NCBI RefSeq assembly: GCF_008086115.1
Contig: NZ_VSIY01000013.1
Coordinates: forward strand, 1-64,000
Length of the DNA: 64,000 nt
Direction: 5' to 3'
Origin: Maritimibacter fusiformis
Lineage (GTDB): Bacteria; Pseudomonadota; Alphaproteobacteria; Rhodobacterales; Rhodobacteraceae
In this document: positions 34,226 to 43,314 of the stretch, piece after piece
Layout of the letters: each line of letters opens with the position of its first letter
Numbering within the stretch: position 1 is the first letter of the stretch
Translations under genes and position numbers: made by a program
The notes under the pieces: generated by a model
The model's input: the letters and a program-made list of their open reading frames with translations, nothing else
Database searches by the model: none
Told to the model about the DNA's origin: nothing

Positions 34226-35529
34226 AGCCGGTCGCGCAGCGAGAACCACAGCATCGCCAGCACCAAAAGCGGCGTGCGCAGCGCGGTGCCGCCGGGAAAA
34301 CGCGGCGTCGGCACCTCGGCCATCAGGTCGAACCGCCCCGCCTGCCCCGCCACCGCTTCGGCCATCAGCTTGCCGCCCAGCGTCGCCATTGCCACGCCAT
34401 GCCCGGAATAGCCGCTGGCGCTCAGCACGTTGCCCGCCAGCCGGGCGAAATGCGGCATCCGGTTCACCGTGATCCCCAGCGTTCCGCCCCAGGCATAGTC
34501 GATCTTCGCATCCGCAAGCTGCGGGAATATCTCCACCATCGGCCGCCGCGCCTTGGCGGCGATGTCAGCGGGGAAACGGTAGCCATAGCTCTCGCCGCCG
34601 CCAAACAGCATCCGCCCATCCGGCGACAGCCGGAAATAGTTGATCACGAACTTGCTGTCCGCCACCGCGTGGTTCTCGGCGATCAACTGCCGGGCGAGAT
34701 CGCCCAAGGGCTCGGTCGCCACGATGAAATTGTTGATCGGCATCACCCGCGCCGCCACCCGCTTCTCGGCATGTCCGAGATAACCGTTTGCGGCCCAGAG
34801 AACATGCCCGGCGCGAACCACCGCCCTGCCGGTCTCGACGCGAACCGGATCGCCCTCGACCACCCGCACCACCCGGCTGCGCTCGAAAACCCGAACCCCC
34901 GCCGCCGCCGCCGCCCGCGCCAGCCCCAGCGCATAGGCCAAGGGGTCGAGATGCCCCGCCGCCATGTCGAGCGAGCCGCCGTGATAGGCGTCAGACCCCA
35001 CCAGCGCGCGCAACTCGTCGCGGTCGAGCGCCCGGATCGCCTCAAACCCATACTCCTCGCGCAGCTTGCGCACATAGTCATGTGTTTCTGGCACATAGCG
35101 CGCCCGGTGATCGGCATGGATCACCCCCGGCGCGAACCCGGCCTCCGGCGCATGGCGCGCCGCCAGATCCTTGGTCAGCGCCACCGCCTCCTGCGCCAGA
35201 CCCCACAGCGCGCGCGCCCGTTCGACCCCGACCATCCGCTCCAGCGCGTCCTGCTCCAGCCGCTGCCCGGTCCCGACCTGCCCGCCGTTGCGCCCCGACG
35301 CCCCGAACCCGACCCGCTGCGCCTCCAACAGCACCACATCCAGCCCGGCCTCAGCCATGTGCAGCGCCGCCGAAAGCCCGGTGAACCCGCCGCCGATGAC
35401 ACAGACATCGCAGGCGATCTCACCCTCTGCCGCCGCAAACGGCGCCAGCGGCGTCGCCACGGCGGCATAATACGAGCCCGGATATTCCCCGTCCCGGTCG
35501 TTCGCGGTCAGGATATCAAACCGGGCCAT
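34222..35529 (-). CDS. FAD-dependent amine oxidase (gamma-glutamylputrescine oxidase-like)
   Basis: DAO-family flavoenzyme of 435 residues. The FAD motif is DVCVIGGGFTGLSAALHMAE, followed by GFGASGRNGGQVGTGQ, a signature of PuuB-like oxidases, and the C-terminal SGYSGHGVAMATLGGKL. It lies behind a polyamine-type aminotransferase gene on the same strand, separated by a palindromic repeat. A probable role is oxidation of a gamma-glutamylated polyamine. The other puuB-like gene of the window (43315-44637) is a more divergent paralogue. Confidence 0.87.
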   Translation of the reverse strand: MARFDILTANDRDGEYPGSYYAAVATPLAPFAAAEGEIACDVCVIGGGFTGLSAALHMAEAGLDVVLLEAQRVGFGASGRNGGQVGTGQRLEQDALERMVGVERARALWGLAQEAVALTKDLAARHAPEAGFAPGVIHADHRARYVPETHDYVRKLREEYGFEAIRALDRDELRALVGSDAYHGGSLDMAAGHLDPLAYALGLARAAAAAGVRVFERSRVVRVVEGDPVRVETGRAVVRAGHVLWAANGYLGHAEKRVAARVMPINNFIVATEPLGDLARQLIAENHAVADSKFVINYFRLSPDGRMLFGGGESYGYRFPADIAAKARRPMVEIFPQLADAKIDYAWGGTLGITVNRMPHFARLAGNVLSASGYSGHGVAMATLGGKLMAEAVAGQAGRFDLMAEVPTPRFPGGTALRTPLLVLAMLWFSLRDRL

Positions 35530-35531
35530 TC

Positions 35532-35587
35532 TGCCTCTTCATCTTGGGTGAAATACTCCGGGGGGTCCGGGGGGTTAGCCCCCCGGC
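35532..35587. repeat. Rhodobacteraceae-type palindromic intergenic repeat
   Basis: The sequence runs TTCATCTTGGGTGAAATACT followed by a G-rich/C-rich hairpin: CCGGGGGG (35567-35574), loop TTAG, CCCCCCGG (35579-35586), an 8-bp perfect stem. Elements with this TTCATCTTGGGTGAAATACTC-like head are frequent between genes in the family. It sits between two genes of one transcription direction and may reduce read-through into the oxidase gene. Confidence 0.5.
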
Positions 35588-35607
35588 CTTTCCGGACGAA
35601 CCGCCGA

Positions 35608-37005
35608 TCAGTCGGCCGTCTTCATCAACCCCGCGTCTTTCACCCGGGCATAGCCTTCATCGAGCGACTTCACCGCGCGCTCATAGAGCACGTCGATATC
35701 GGCCTTGGTCATCACCAGCGGCGGCGACACCACCATCCGGTCGCCGACATGGCGCATGATCAGGTTGTTGGCGAAACAGCGCTCGCGCACCATGTAGCCG
35801 ACCGTCCCCGCCGGCGCCTCGAACGGTTTGCGCACCGACTTGTCGGCGGTCAGCGCCAGCGACGCCATCATGCCGACGATCTTGGTCTCGCCCACGAACG
35901 GGTGATCGGCAAGCTGGTGCCACTTCTCGGCCAGGTAGGGCGCGGCCACGTCGCGGACGTGGTCGACGATCTTTTCCTCCTCGAGAATGCGCAGGTTCTC
36001 CAGCGCCACCGCCGCCGCGACCGGGTGGCCGGAATAGGTGTAGCCATGCGCGAATTCCTCGCGCCCGATCACCTCGGCCACCTTGTCGGACACGATCGAG
36101 CCGCCGATCGGCGCATAGCCCGACGACAGGCCCTTGGCGACCGTCATGATATCGGGCTTTAGGTCATAGGTCTGGGTGCCGAACCACTTGCCGGTGCGGC
36201 CGAAGCCGGTGATGACCTCGTCCACGATCAGCAGGATGTCGCGCTCGGCGCAGATCCGGGTGATTTCGGGCCAGTAGCTGTCCGGCGGCACGATCACGCC
36301 CCCCGCGCCCTGGATCGGCTCGGCGATGAAGGCCGCGACCCGGCCCTCGCCCAACTCGTCGATCTTCTGCTCCAGCTCGCGCGCACGCGCCAGGCCAAAC
36401 TCCTCGGGGTCCATGTCGCCGCCCTCGAGATACCAGTGCGGCTGGTTGATATGCACGATGTCGGGTATCGGCATGCCGCCCTGGGCATGCATCCCCTGCA
36501 TCCCGCCAAGGCTGGCCCCGCCCATCGTGGTGCCGTGATAGGCGTTCTTGCGGCTGATGATCACCGTCTTTTCCGGCTGCCCCATCAACTCCCAGTAGCG
36601 GCGCACCAGCCGGATGTTGGTGTCGTTGGCCTCGGAGCCGCCGGAGGCGAAGAAGACATGGTTCAGATCGCCCGGCGCCAGTTCGGCCAGCTTGTCGGCC
36701 AGCGCGATTGCGGGCACATGCGTCGACATGAAGAAGGTGTTGTAATAGGGCAGTTCGCGCATCTGGCGCGCCGCCGCCTCGGCCAGTTCGTCGCGGCCAT
36801 AGCCGATGTTGACGCACCAAAGCCCCGCCATCGCGTCGAGGATCTCCTCGCCCTCGCTGTCGGTCAGCGTCACGCCGGAGGCCCGGGTGATCACCCGCGC
36901 GCCCTTCTTGGCCAGTTCGGCATTGGCGGTGAACGGATGCATGTGATGGGCCGCGTCCAGCGCCTGCAACTCGGCGGTGGGCATGTGATTCGTGATCTTG
37001 TTCAT
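35608..37005 (-). CDS. Class III aminotransferase (polyamine/beta-alanine:pyruvate type)
   Basis: PLP-dependent omega-aminotransferase of 465 residues. N-terminal HHMHPFTANAELAKKGARVI and LDAMAGLWCVNIGYGR are typical of SpuC-like polyamine:pyruvate aminotransferases. The PLP lysine is in MTVAKGLSSGYAPIG and the Asp in LIVDEVITGFGRTGKW. ATG 37005 has a GGAG ribosome site. Two TGATCA-centred palindromes lie just upstream, between it and the GntR gene on the same strand, so it probably belongs to that regulon. Beta-alanine or GABA as amino donors cannot be excluded. Confidence 0.88.
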   Translation of the reverse strand: MNKITNHMPTAELQALDAAHHMHPFTANAELAKKGARVITRASGVTLTDSEGEEILDAMAGLWCVNIGYGRDELAEAAARQMRELPYYNTFFMSTHVPAIALADKLAELAPGDLNHVFFASGGSEANDTNIRLVRRYWELMGQPEKTVIISRKNAYHGTTMGGASLGGMQGMHAQGGMPIPDIVHINQPHWYLEGGDMDPEEFGLARARELEQKIDELGEGRVAAFIAEPIQGAGGVIVPPDSYWPEITRICAERDILLIVDEVITGFGRTGKWFGTQTYDLKPDIMTVAKGLSSGYAPIGGSIVSDKVAEVIGREEFAHGYTYSGHPVAAAVALENLRILEEEKIVDHVRDVAAPYLAEKWHQLADHPFVGETKIVGMMASLALTADKSVRKPFEAPAGTVGYMVRERCFANNLIMRHVGDRMVVSPPLVMTKADIDVLYERAVKSLDEGYARVKDAGLMKTAD

Positions 37006-37038
37006 CGGAGGCTCCTTCGGCTCGGATTTGGCGTTCAC

Positions 37039-37052
37039 AATATGATCAAATT
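37039..37052. promoter_or_regulatory. GntR-type operator A (TGATCA palindrome)
   Basis: AATATGATCAAATT, a near-palindrome centred on TGATCA, lies 34 nt upstream of the aminotransferase start at 37005. It is one of four related sites in the polyamine region. Confidence 0.55.
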
Positions 37053-37076
37053 ACCGGCTGTCAACGTCGCGCCGCC

Positions 37077-37090
37077 GGTTTGATCAAACC
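37077..37090. promoter_or_regulatory. GntR-type operator B
   Basis: GGTTTGATCAAACC is a perfect 14-bp palindrome that ends directly at the stop codon of the GntR gene, in the intergenic region before the aminotransferase gene. Confidence 0.65.
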
Positions 37091-37759
37091 TCAGGCGGGA
37101 TCGAGACTTTGCGTCACCTGGGCGATTCCCTGTTCGATATCGTCGCGAATCGCCTGCTCGACCGCGCCCGCGTCGCGCGCGCGCATCGCGGCAAGGGCCT
37201 CGCGGTGCTTGTCGGGCAGATTGGCGGTGCCGTGGCGCCCCAGCATCACCCGAAGCGACGGGCCCGACCGCAGCCACAGCATCTCGGAGATCGGCAGCAG
37301 CACCTTCGCCCCGGACAATTCATATAGCCGGGCGTGAAAGCGGTGGTTGTGTTCGAGATAGCCGCGCACGTCGCCGCGCGCGATCGCGTCGTCGACCGCC
37401 CGGTCCTCGGCCTCGAGCGTTGCGACATGGGCATCGGTCAAGTTTTCAACGGCCCGACGCGCCAGTTCCGGCTCGATTGCCAGCCGCGCAAAGGCCAGTT
37501 CCCGATACTGTCCGAGGTCCATCGCCGGCACTTCGACCCGGCGGTTGCCCTTGAACTCCAGCGCCCCCTGCGAGGTCAGCCGCCGGATCGCCTCGCGCAC
37601 CGGCGTCATCCCCAGACCGAGGATATCGACCAGCCCCTGGATCGTCACCGGCTGCCCCGGCGCCAGTTCGCCATACAGAACCATTTCGCGCAGACGCCGA
37701 TAGGCGCGCTCATGGTCGGGCAATTTGGGCTGCGTGATTTCCACCTTTGGCCTCACCAT
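37091..37759 (-). CDS. GntR-family regulator, FCD subfamily
   Basis: Transcription factor of 222 residues. N-terminal winged helix (HERAYRRLREMVLYGELAPG; ILGLGMTPVREAIRRLTSQG) and an all-helical FCD ligand-binding domain with the metal-type His/Asp pattern (LEHNHRFHARLYELSG; DKHREALAAMRARD). Palindromes centred on TGATCA lie at the promoters of the flanking genes and of the aminotransferase at 46070, marking the likely regulon. Probable ligand: a polyamine-derived amino acid or carboxylate. Confidence 0.9.
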   Translation of the reverse strand: MVRPKVEITQPKLPDHERAYRRLREMVLYGELAPGQPVTIQGLVDILGLGMTPVREAIRRLTSQGALEFKGNRRVEVPAMDLGQYRELAFARLAIEPELARRAVENLTDAHVATLEAEDRAVDDAIARGDVRGYLEHNHRFHARLYELSGAKVLLPISEMLWLRSGPSLRVMLGRHGTANLPDKHREALAAMRARDAGAVEQAIRDDIEQGIAQVTQSLDPA

Positions 37760-37853
37760 CCGTGAATCATTGCGCTCGTCGGCAGAGCCGTTAATCTCGG
37801 GCCGTAACGTAGTGAAGTTGGAAGGATTTGACCATATCGACCTTTCGCACTAG

Positions 37854-37865
37854 TTTTGATCAAAA
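37854..37865. promoter_or_regulatory. GntR-type operator C (binding-protein gene promoter)
   Basis: TTTTGATCAAAA is a perfect 12-bp palindrome 65 nt upstream of the polyamine-binding-protein start and 94 nt upstream of the divergent GntR gene. It could control both directions. Confidence 0.7.
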
Positions 37866-37930
37866 TAAACGGGCTGGATTCACGCGGCCGAACTCATCCG
37901 GCCAAATGGCTGACCAACGGGAGTGATACC

Positions 37931-39016
37931 ATGAAGACCAAACTGGTGATGCTGAGCACCGCCGTCGCATTGACCGCCACCATGGCCAGCGCCGAAGAGG
38001 TGCGGGTCTACAACTGGTCCGACTACATCGACGAAGACCTGCTGGCGAAGTTCGAGGCCGAGACCGGCTATGACCTGATCTACGACGTGTTCGACTCGAA
38101 CGAACTGCTCGAGACCAAGCTGCTGGCCGGGGGGTCGGGTTACGATGTCGTGGTGCCCTCGGGCACCTTCCTGCAGCGCCAGATCACCGCCGGCGCGTTC
38201 CAGAAACTCGACATGTCGAAACTGCCCAACATCGACAACATGTGGGACGTCGTGACCCAGCGCACGGCGCAATACGACCCCGACAACGCCTATTCGATCA
38301 ACTACATGTGGGGCACCACCGGCATCGGCGTGAACGTCGGCAAGGTGCAGGAGATCCTCGGCGAGGATGCCCCGATCGACAGCTGGTCGCTGGTGTTCGA
38401 TCCGGCCAACATGGAAAAGCTGGCCGAATGCGGCGTGCACTTCCTCGACGCCCCGGCCGAGATGATCCCGGCCGCGCTGAAGTATATCGGCGAAGACCCC
38501 GACAGCCACGATCCCGACGTGATCGCCAAGGTCGAGGAGGTCTATGCCCCGGTGCGCCCCTATATCCGCAAGTTCCACTCGTCCGAATACATCGAGGCGC
38601 TGGCCAACGGGAACATCTGCGTCGCGGTCGGCTGGTCGGGTGACATCCTGCAGGCCCGCGACCGCGCCGCCGAGGCCGACAACGGCATCGAGATCGCCTA
38701 TCACGCGCCCAAGGAAGGCGCGCAGATGTGGTTCGACCAGATGGCGATCCCGGTCGATGCCCCGAACGTCGAGGGCGCGCATGCCTTCCTCAACTTCATC
38801 ATGGACCCGGAAAACGCGGCGGCGGCGTCGAACTACGTCTACTACGCCAACGGCAACAAGGCGTCGCAGGAATACCTGGTCGAGGACGTGATCGGCGACC
38901 CGGCGATCTACCCGGATGCCGAGACGCTGGACAACCTGTTCACCACCACGCCCTACGATTCCAAGGTGCAGCGGGTGGTGACCCGGCTCTGGACCAAGAT
39001 CAAGTCGGGCACCTGA
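37931..39016 (+). CDS. Polyamine ABC transporter substrate-binding protein (PotF-like)
   Basis: Periplasmic binding protein of 361 residues with signal peptide (MKTKLVMLSTAVALTATMASA). The mature start EEVRVYNWSDYIDEDLLAKF and the segments GYDVVVPSGTFLQRQI, YMWGTTGIGVNV and VGWSGDILQA are typical of PotD/PotF proteins, closest to putrescine-binding PotF. It is followed by a strong terminator and then the ATPase and permease genes, an arrangement that gives excess binding protein. Confidence 0.93.
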   Translation: MKTKLVMLSTAVALTATMASAEEVRVYNWSDYIDEDLLAKFEAETGYDLIYDVFDSNELLETKLLAGGSGYDVVVPSGTFLQRQITAGAFQKLDMSKLPNIDNMWDVVTQRTAQYDPDNAYSINYMWGTTGIGVNVGKVQEILGEDAPIDSWSLVFDPANMEKLAECGVHFLDAPAEMIPAALKYIGEDPDSHDPDVIAKVEEVYAPVRPYIRKFHSSEYIEALANGNICVAVGWSGDILQARDRAAEADNGIEIAYHAPKEGAQMWFDQMAIPVDAPNVEGAHAFLNFIMDPENAAAASNYVYYANGNKASQEYLVEDVIGDPAIYPDAETLDNLFTTTPYDSKVQRVVTRLWTKIKSGT

Positions 39017-39026
39017 CCGACCCTTT

Positions 39027-39061
39027 CGCCCCCGCCGGTCGAACCCGGCGGGGGCGTTTTT
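39027..39061 (+). terminator. Rho-independent terminator/attenuator after binding-protein gene
   Basis: Perfect 12-bp stem CGCCCCCGCCGG / CCGGCGGGGGCG with loop TCGAAC (39039-39044), followed by TTTTT at 39057-39061. It begins 10 nt after the stop codon. Partial read-through would supply the downstream transporter genes. Confidence 0.9.
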
Positions 39062-39079
39062 CTTCCATCCGAGGTGCCC

Positions 39080-40228
39080 ATGGCGGACAAACCCCGCAAA
39101 CTACCGCAAGAGGTCTTCGCCCCGTGGGAAGACCCCGAGGCCAAGCCGCTGATCCAGTTCCGAAACGTCACCAAGCGGTTCGGTGAATTCACGGCCATCG
39201 ACGACCTGACGCTCGACATCTACGAGCGCGAGTTCTTCGCCCTGCTTGGCCCGTCGGGCTGCGGCAAGACCACCATGATGCGGATGCTGGCGGGCTTCGA
39301 GGCCCCGACCGAGGGCCAGATCCTGCTCGACGGCCAGAACATCGCGCCGGTGCCGCCGAACCTGCGCCCGGTCAACATGATGTTCCAGAGCTACGCGCTG
39401 TTTCCGCACCTGTCGATCTGGGACAACATCGCCTTCGGCCTCAAGCGCGACAAGCTGCCGAAAGACAAGATCGCGGCCCGGGTCGAGGAGATGCTGCGCC
39501 TCACCCGGCTCGAGAAATTCGCCCGGCGCAAACCGCACCAGATTTCCGGCGGCCAGCGCCAGCGCGTGGCGCTGGCCCGCTCGCTCGCCAAGGCGCCGAA
39601 ACTGCTGCTGCTCGACGAGCCGCTGGGCGCGCTCGACCGCAAGCTGCGCGAGGACACCCAGTTCGAGCTGATGGATATCCAGGAAAAGACCGGCACCACC
39701 TTCGTGATCGTGACCCACGACCAGGAAGAGGCGATGACCGTCGCCTCGCGCATCGCGGTGATGAACCACGGCAAGATCGTTCAGGTCGACACCCCGGCGC
39801 GCATCTACGAGGCGCCGGCCAATGCCTATGTCGCGGATTTCATCGGCGACGTGAACCTGATCGAAGGCACCGCCACGCGCACCGGCGAAGATCGGTGCAG
39901 CGTCCGGTTCGCCGAGGCCGCCGACCCGATCACCGCCGAATGCACCGCCGATCTGTCCGATGGCATCGCCGTGACCTATGCGATCCGCCCCGAAAAGATC
40001 CTCGTGACCGCCGACCGCCCCGCCGACCGCGCCAACGCACTCGAGGGGCAGATCATCGACATCGGCTATCTCGGCAACATCTCGACCTATCACGTCGAAT
40101 TGCCCGGCGGGCAGATGATCAAGGCGGCGATGACCAATTCCACCCGGCTCGACCGGCGCGATTTCACCTGGGACGACCGCGTCTGGCTCAGCTGGCGCGA
40201 GACCGCCGGCGTGGTGCTGACCGAATGA
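39080..40228 (+). CDS. potG: Polyamine ABC transporter ATP-binding protein (PotG/PotA-like)
   Basis: ATPase of 382 residues. Walker A is LLGPSGCGKTTMMRML, the signature ISGGQRQRVALARSL, Walker B LLLLDEPLGALDRKL, and a C-terminal TOBE domain is present (VTYAIRPEKILVTADRP). ATG 39080 follows a GAGG ribosome site; a GTG two codons earlier is less likely. It powers the permease pair encoded next. The symbol follows the PotFGHI-like gene order. Confidence 0.92.
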   Translation: MADKPRKLPQEVFAPWEDPEAKPLIQFRNVTKRFGEFTAIDDLTLDIYEREFFALLGPSGCGKTTMMRMLAGFEAPTEGQILLDGQNIAPVPPNLRPVNMMFQSYALFPHLSIWDNIAFGLKRDKLPKDKIAARVEEMLRLTRLEKFARRKPHQISGGQRQRVALARSLAKAPKLLLLDEPLGALDRKLREDTQFELMDIQEKTGTTFVIVTHDQEEAMTVASRIAVMNHGKIVQVDTPARIYEAPANAYVADFIGDVNLIEGTATRTGEDRCSVRFAEAADPITAECTADLSDGIAVTYAIRPEKILVTADRPADRANALEGQIIDIGYLGNISTYHVELPGGQMIKAAMTNSTRLDRRDFTWDDRVWLSWRETAGVVLTE

Positions 40229-40258
40229 CCCGGCCCCCCGCCCGCAAAGGCCGCGCCC

Positions 40259-41149
40259 ATGCGTAGGGCCGTGCTGATCCTCCTGCCCTACACGTGGCTG
40301 GCGGCGCTGTTCCTGGTGCCGTTCCTGATCGTGATCAAGATCAGCCTGTCGGACACCGCGCTGGCGATCCCGCCCTATACCCCGACGCTGGATCTCACCC
40401 AGGGGTGGGAGGGCATCCGCACCTGGTGGGCCGGGCTCGATTTCGAGAACTTCGTGTTCCTGACCGAAGACGACCTTTACTGGAAAGCCTACCTCAGTTC
40501 GCTGAAGATCGCGGTGATCTCTACCCTGATCACGCTCTCCATCGGCTATCCCATCGCCTACGGCATGGCGCGCGCACCCGAGGAATGGCGCCCGACCCTG
40601 ATGATGCTGGTGATCCTGCCGTTCTGGACCTCGTTCCTGATTCGGGTCTACGCTTGGAAGGCGATCCTGTCGAAAGAGGGGTTTCTGAACCAGATCCTGC
40701 TGGCGACCGGGCTGATCGACGACCCGCTGATCATCCTCAACACCAACACGGCGGTCTATATCGGCATCGTCTACACCTACCTGCCGTTCATGATCCTGCC
40801 GCTCTATGCGGCGCTTGAAAAGCTCGACGGCGCGCTGCTGGAAGCCGCCGAAGACCTCGGCTGTTCGCGGCTGTCGGCATTCTGGCTGGTGACCGTTCCC
40901 CTGTCCAAGCAGGGCATCATCGCGGGCTGTTTCCTGGTGTTCATCCCGGTGGTGGGCGAGTTCGTGATCCCGGCCCTTCTGGGCGGGTCTGAAACGCTGA
41001 TGATCGGCAAGGTTCTGTGGGAAGAATTCTTCTCGAACCGCGACTGGCCGGTGGCCTCGGCGGTGGCGGTGATCCTGCTGGCGATCCTGATCATCCCCAT
41101 CGTCCTGTTCCTCAAGAACGAGGAAAAGCAGCGGGAGGCCGAAGGATGA
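40259..41149 (+). CDS. potH: Polyamine ABC transporter permease (PotH-like)
   Basis: Inner-membrane permease of 296 residues with six hydrophobic segments. The binding-protein-dependent transport signature (EAAEDLGCSRLSAFWLVTVP) couples it to the ATPase. N-terminal LLPYTWLAALFLVPFLIVIK and LKIAVISTLITLSIGYPIAY are typical of PotB/PotH. Its stop overlaps the next start (ATGA at 41146). Confidence 0.93.
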   Translation: MRRAVLILLPYTWLAALFLVPFLIVIKISLSDTALAIPPYTPTLDLTQGWEGIRTWWAGLDFENFVFLTEDDLYWKAYLSSLKIAVISTLITLSIGYPIAYGMARAPEEWRPTLMMLVILPFWTSFLIRVYAWKAILSKEGFLNQILLATGLIDDPLIILNTNTAVYIGIVYTYLPFMILPLYAALEKLDGALLEAAEDLGCSRLSAFWLVTVPLSKQGIIAGCFLVFIPVVGEFVIPALLGGSETLMIGKVLWEEFFSNRDWPVASAVAVILLAILIIPIVLFLKNEEKQREAEG

Positions 41150-41958
41150 GGCGCGTATCCTGGTTCAACCTGACCTCGCTGACCTTCGGGTTCGCCTTCC
41201 TCTATCTGCCGATGGTGGTGCTGGTCGTCTATTCGTTCAACTCCAACAAGCTCGTCACCGTCTGGGCCGGGTTCTCGACCAAGTGGTATGGCGAGTTGTT
41301 CCGCAACGAGGCCTTCCTCGACGCCGCCTGGGTGACGCTGCGCGTGGCGCTCCTGTCCTCGACGATGGCGACCGTGCTGGGCACCATGGCCGCCTATGTG
41401 CTGGTGCGCGGCGGCAAGTTCTTCGGCCGCACCCTGTTTTCCGGCACGCTCTACGCGCCGCTGGTCATGCCCGACGTGATCCTCGGTCTGTCGCTTCTGC
41501 TTCTGTTCATCTCGATCGGGCTGGACCGGGGCATGGTCACCATCGTGCTGGCCCACACCACCTTTGCCATGAGCTATGTCGCGGTTGTGGTGTCGTCCCG
41601 GCTGGTCAGTTTCGACCGGGCGCTGGAAGAGGCCGCACTTGACCTCGGCTGCACGCCGCTGGACGCCTTCCGCTCGGTCACCCTGCCGATCATCGCGCCG
41701 GCGGTGATCTCGGGCTGGCTTTTGGGGTTCACCCTGTCGCTCGACGACCTGGTGATCGCCTCCTTCACCTCGGGGCCAAGCTCGACCACCCTGCCGATCA
41801 AGATCTTCTCGGCGGTGCGTCTTGGCGTTTCACCCGAGATCAACGCCCTGTCCTCGATCCTGATCGGCATCGTGACGGTCGGCGTCCTGACCTTTTCCAT
41901 ATCCTCTAAGCGCGCCATCATGAAACGGATGCGCGAAGAAAACCGAGCGGAAACATGA
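41146..41958 (+). CDS. potI: Polyamine ABC transporter permease (PotI-like)
   Basis: Second permease, 270 residues, six hydrophobic segments, with LYLPMVVLVVYSFNSNKLVT at the N-terminus and the coupling motif EEAALDLGCTPLDAFRSVTLP. SLDDLVIASFTSGP is a PotC/PotI hallmark. It is translationally coupled to the gene before it and to the glutamine-synthetase-like gene after it (ATGA at 41955), so import and the first catabolic step share one transcript. Confidence 0.93.
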   Translation: MRRVSWFNLTSLTFGFAFLYLPMVVLVVYSFNSNKLVTVWAGFSTKWYGELFRNEAFLDAAWVTLRVALLSSTMATVLGTMAAYVLVRGGKFFGRTLFSGTLYAPLVMPDVILGLSLLLLFISIGLDRGMVTIVLAHTTFAMSYVAVVVSSRLVSFDRALEEAALDLGCTPLDAFRSVTLPIIAPAVISGWLLGFTLSLDDLVIASFTSGPSSTTLPIKIFSAVRLGVSPEINALSSILIGIVTVGVLTFSISSKRAIMKRMREENRAET

Positions 41959-43307
41959 CCGACTTCTTGCAGGAATACGCCGCCCATTGCGAAGAGCATG
42001 GGCGACCCGACCGCGTGGAATTGATGTTATGCGACATCAACGCCGTGCTGCGCGGCAAATGGCTGCCCGGCGACGACGAGGAAAAGATCGCCGAAGGCGG
42101 CGTGCGCCTGCCGCTGTCGACCTATGCCCCCAACATCCTTGGCGAAGAGGTCGAGGCCACCGGGCTGGGCATCGCCGTGGGCGACCCCGACGGGCGGCTG
42201 TTCCCGGTTCCCGGCAGCCTCCGGCCCGTGCCCTGGGCGGCCAAGGACACCAATGTCGCGCAGGTGCTGGTCGAGATGCACGACGACACCGGCGAGGTCA
42301 GCTTCCTGAGCCCGCGCCACCAGCTTGAGACCATGCTGGGCCGGTTTCGCGAGCGTGGCCTCAACCCGGTGGTGGCGACCGAGCTTGAGTTCTACCTCTA
42401 CAAACCGCGCGAGGCCGAGGACGACGCCCCCGTGCCGCCCGACCGCAGCCCGATGTTCCAGAACTACGACCTCGAGGTGCTGGAACGCACCCAGGCCATC
42501 CTCGACGACATTCTCGACGGCGCCATCGCGCAGGGCATGGCCCCCGACACGCTGATCGCCGAATACGGGCCGGGGCAGTTCGAAATCAACTTCCACCACA
42601 CCGACGATGTGCTCGAGGCCGCCGACAGCGCGCTGATCTTTCGCCGGCTGGTGCGCGGCACCGCGCGCAAGCACGGGATGAGCGCGACCTTCATGGCCAA
42701 GCCCTATGCCGACAACCCCGGCAACGGCATGCACGCGCATGTCTCGGTCACCGATGCCTCGGGGGACAACATCTTTGACGACGGCACCGACGAACCGTCG
42801 GCCCGGCTGAAACAGGCGGTGGCCGGGGTGCTGGCGACGATGCCCGACCTGCAGGCGATCTTTGCCCCGCACATGAATTCCTACCGCCGCTTTCAGGCCG
42901 GGTCGTTCGCGCCGCACGCGCCCGACTGGGGGCTGGACAATCGCGCCGCCGGCATCCGCCTGCCCGAGGTCTCGGGCCCCGGCGCGCGGCTGGAGCATCG
43001 GATTTCCGGCGCCGACACCAACCCCTACCTGGTGCTGACCGCGATCCTCGGCGGCATCCTCTACGGTCTCGACAACCCCGACCTGCCGCTGCCCCTGCCG
43101 CTCGATGACGATGACGGCGAACATGCCGATCCGCTGACCGGCGACTGGACCACGGCGGTCGACATCTTTGCCGAGTCCGAGATCGCCGCCGACATCTTCG
43201 GCACGGAATACCGTGACATCTACACCGCCGTGCGCCGCGACGAGATCCAGCAGTTGACCAGCGCCATCAGCCAGATCGAATACCGGACCTACCTGGGCCG
43301 GCTGTGA
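41955..43307 (+). CDS. puuA: Gamma-glutamylpolyamine synthetase (glutamine synthetase family)
   Basis: Type I glutamine-synthetase-fold ligase of 450 residues that would join glutamate to a polyamine using ATP. Signatures: VATELEFYLYKPRE, AEYGPGQFEINFHHTDDVLEAA, ATFMAKPYADNPGNGMHAHVS and NSYRRFQAGSFAPHAPDWG. The loop for ammonium-utilising GlnA and the adenylylation Tyr region are not conserved. Position directly behind polyamine permease genes and before a PuuB-like oxidase supports the PuuA assignment. Activity on another amine (for example ethanolamine or spermidine) is possible. Confidence 0.88.
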   Translation: MTDFLQEYAAHCEEHGRPDRVELMLCDINAVLRGKWLPGDDEEKIAEGGVRLPLSTYAPNILGEEVEATGLGIAVGDPDGRLFPVPGSLRPVPWAAKDTNVAQVLVEMHDDTGEVSFLSPRHQLETMLGRFRERGLNPVVATELEFYLYKPREAEDDAPVPPDRSPMFQNYDLEVLERTQAILDDILDGAIAQGMAPDTLIAEYGPGQFEINFHHTDDVLEAADSALIFRRLVRGTARKHGMSATFMAKPYADNPGNGMHAHVSVTDASGDNIFDDGTDEPSARLKQAVAGVLATMPDLQAIFAPHMNSYRRFQAGSFAPHAPDWGLDNRAAGIRLPEVSGPGARLEHRISGADTNPYLVLTAILGGILYGLDNPDLPLPLPLDDDDGEHADPLTGDWTTAVDIFAESEIAADIFGTEYRDIYTAVRRDEIQQLTSAISQIEYRTYLGRL

Positions 43308-43314
43308 GGCGGCG

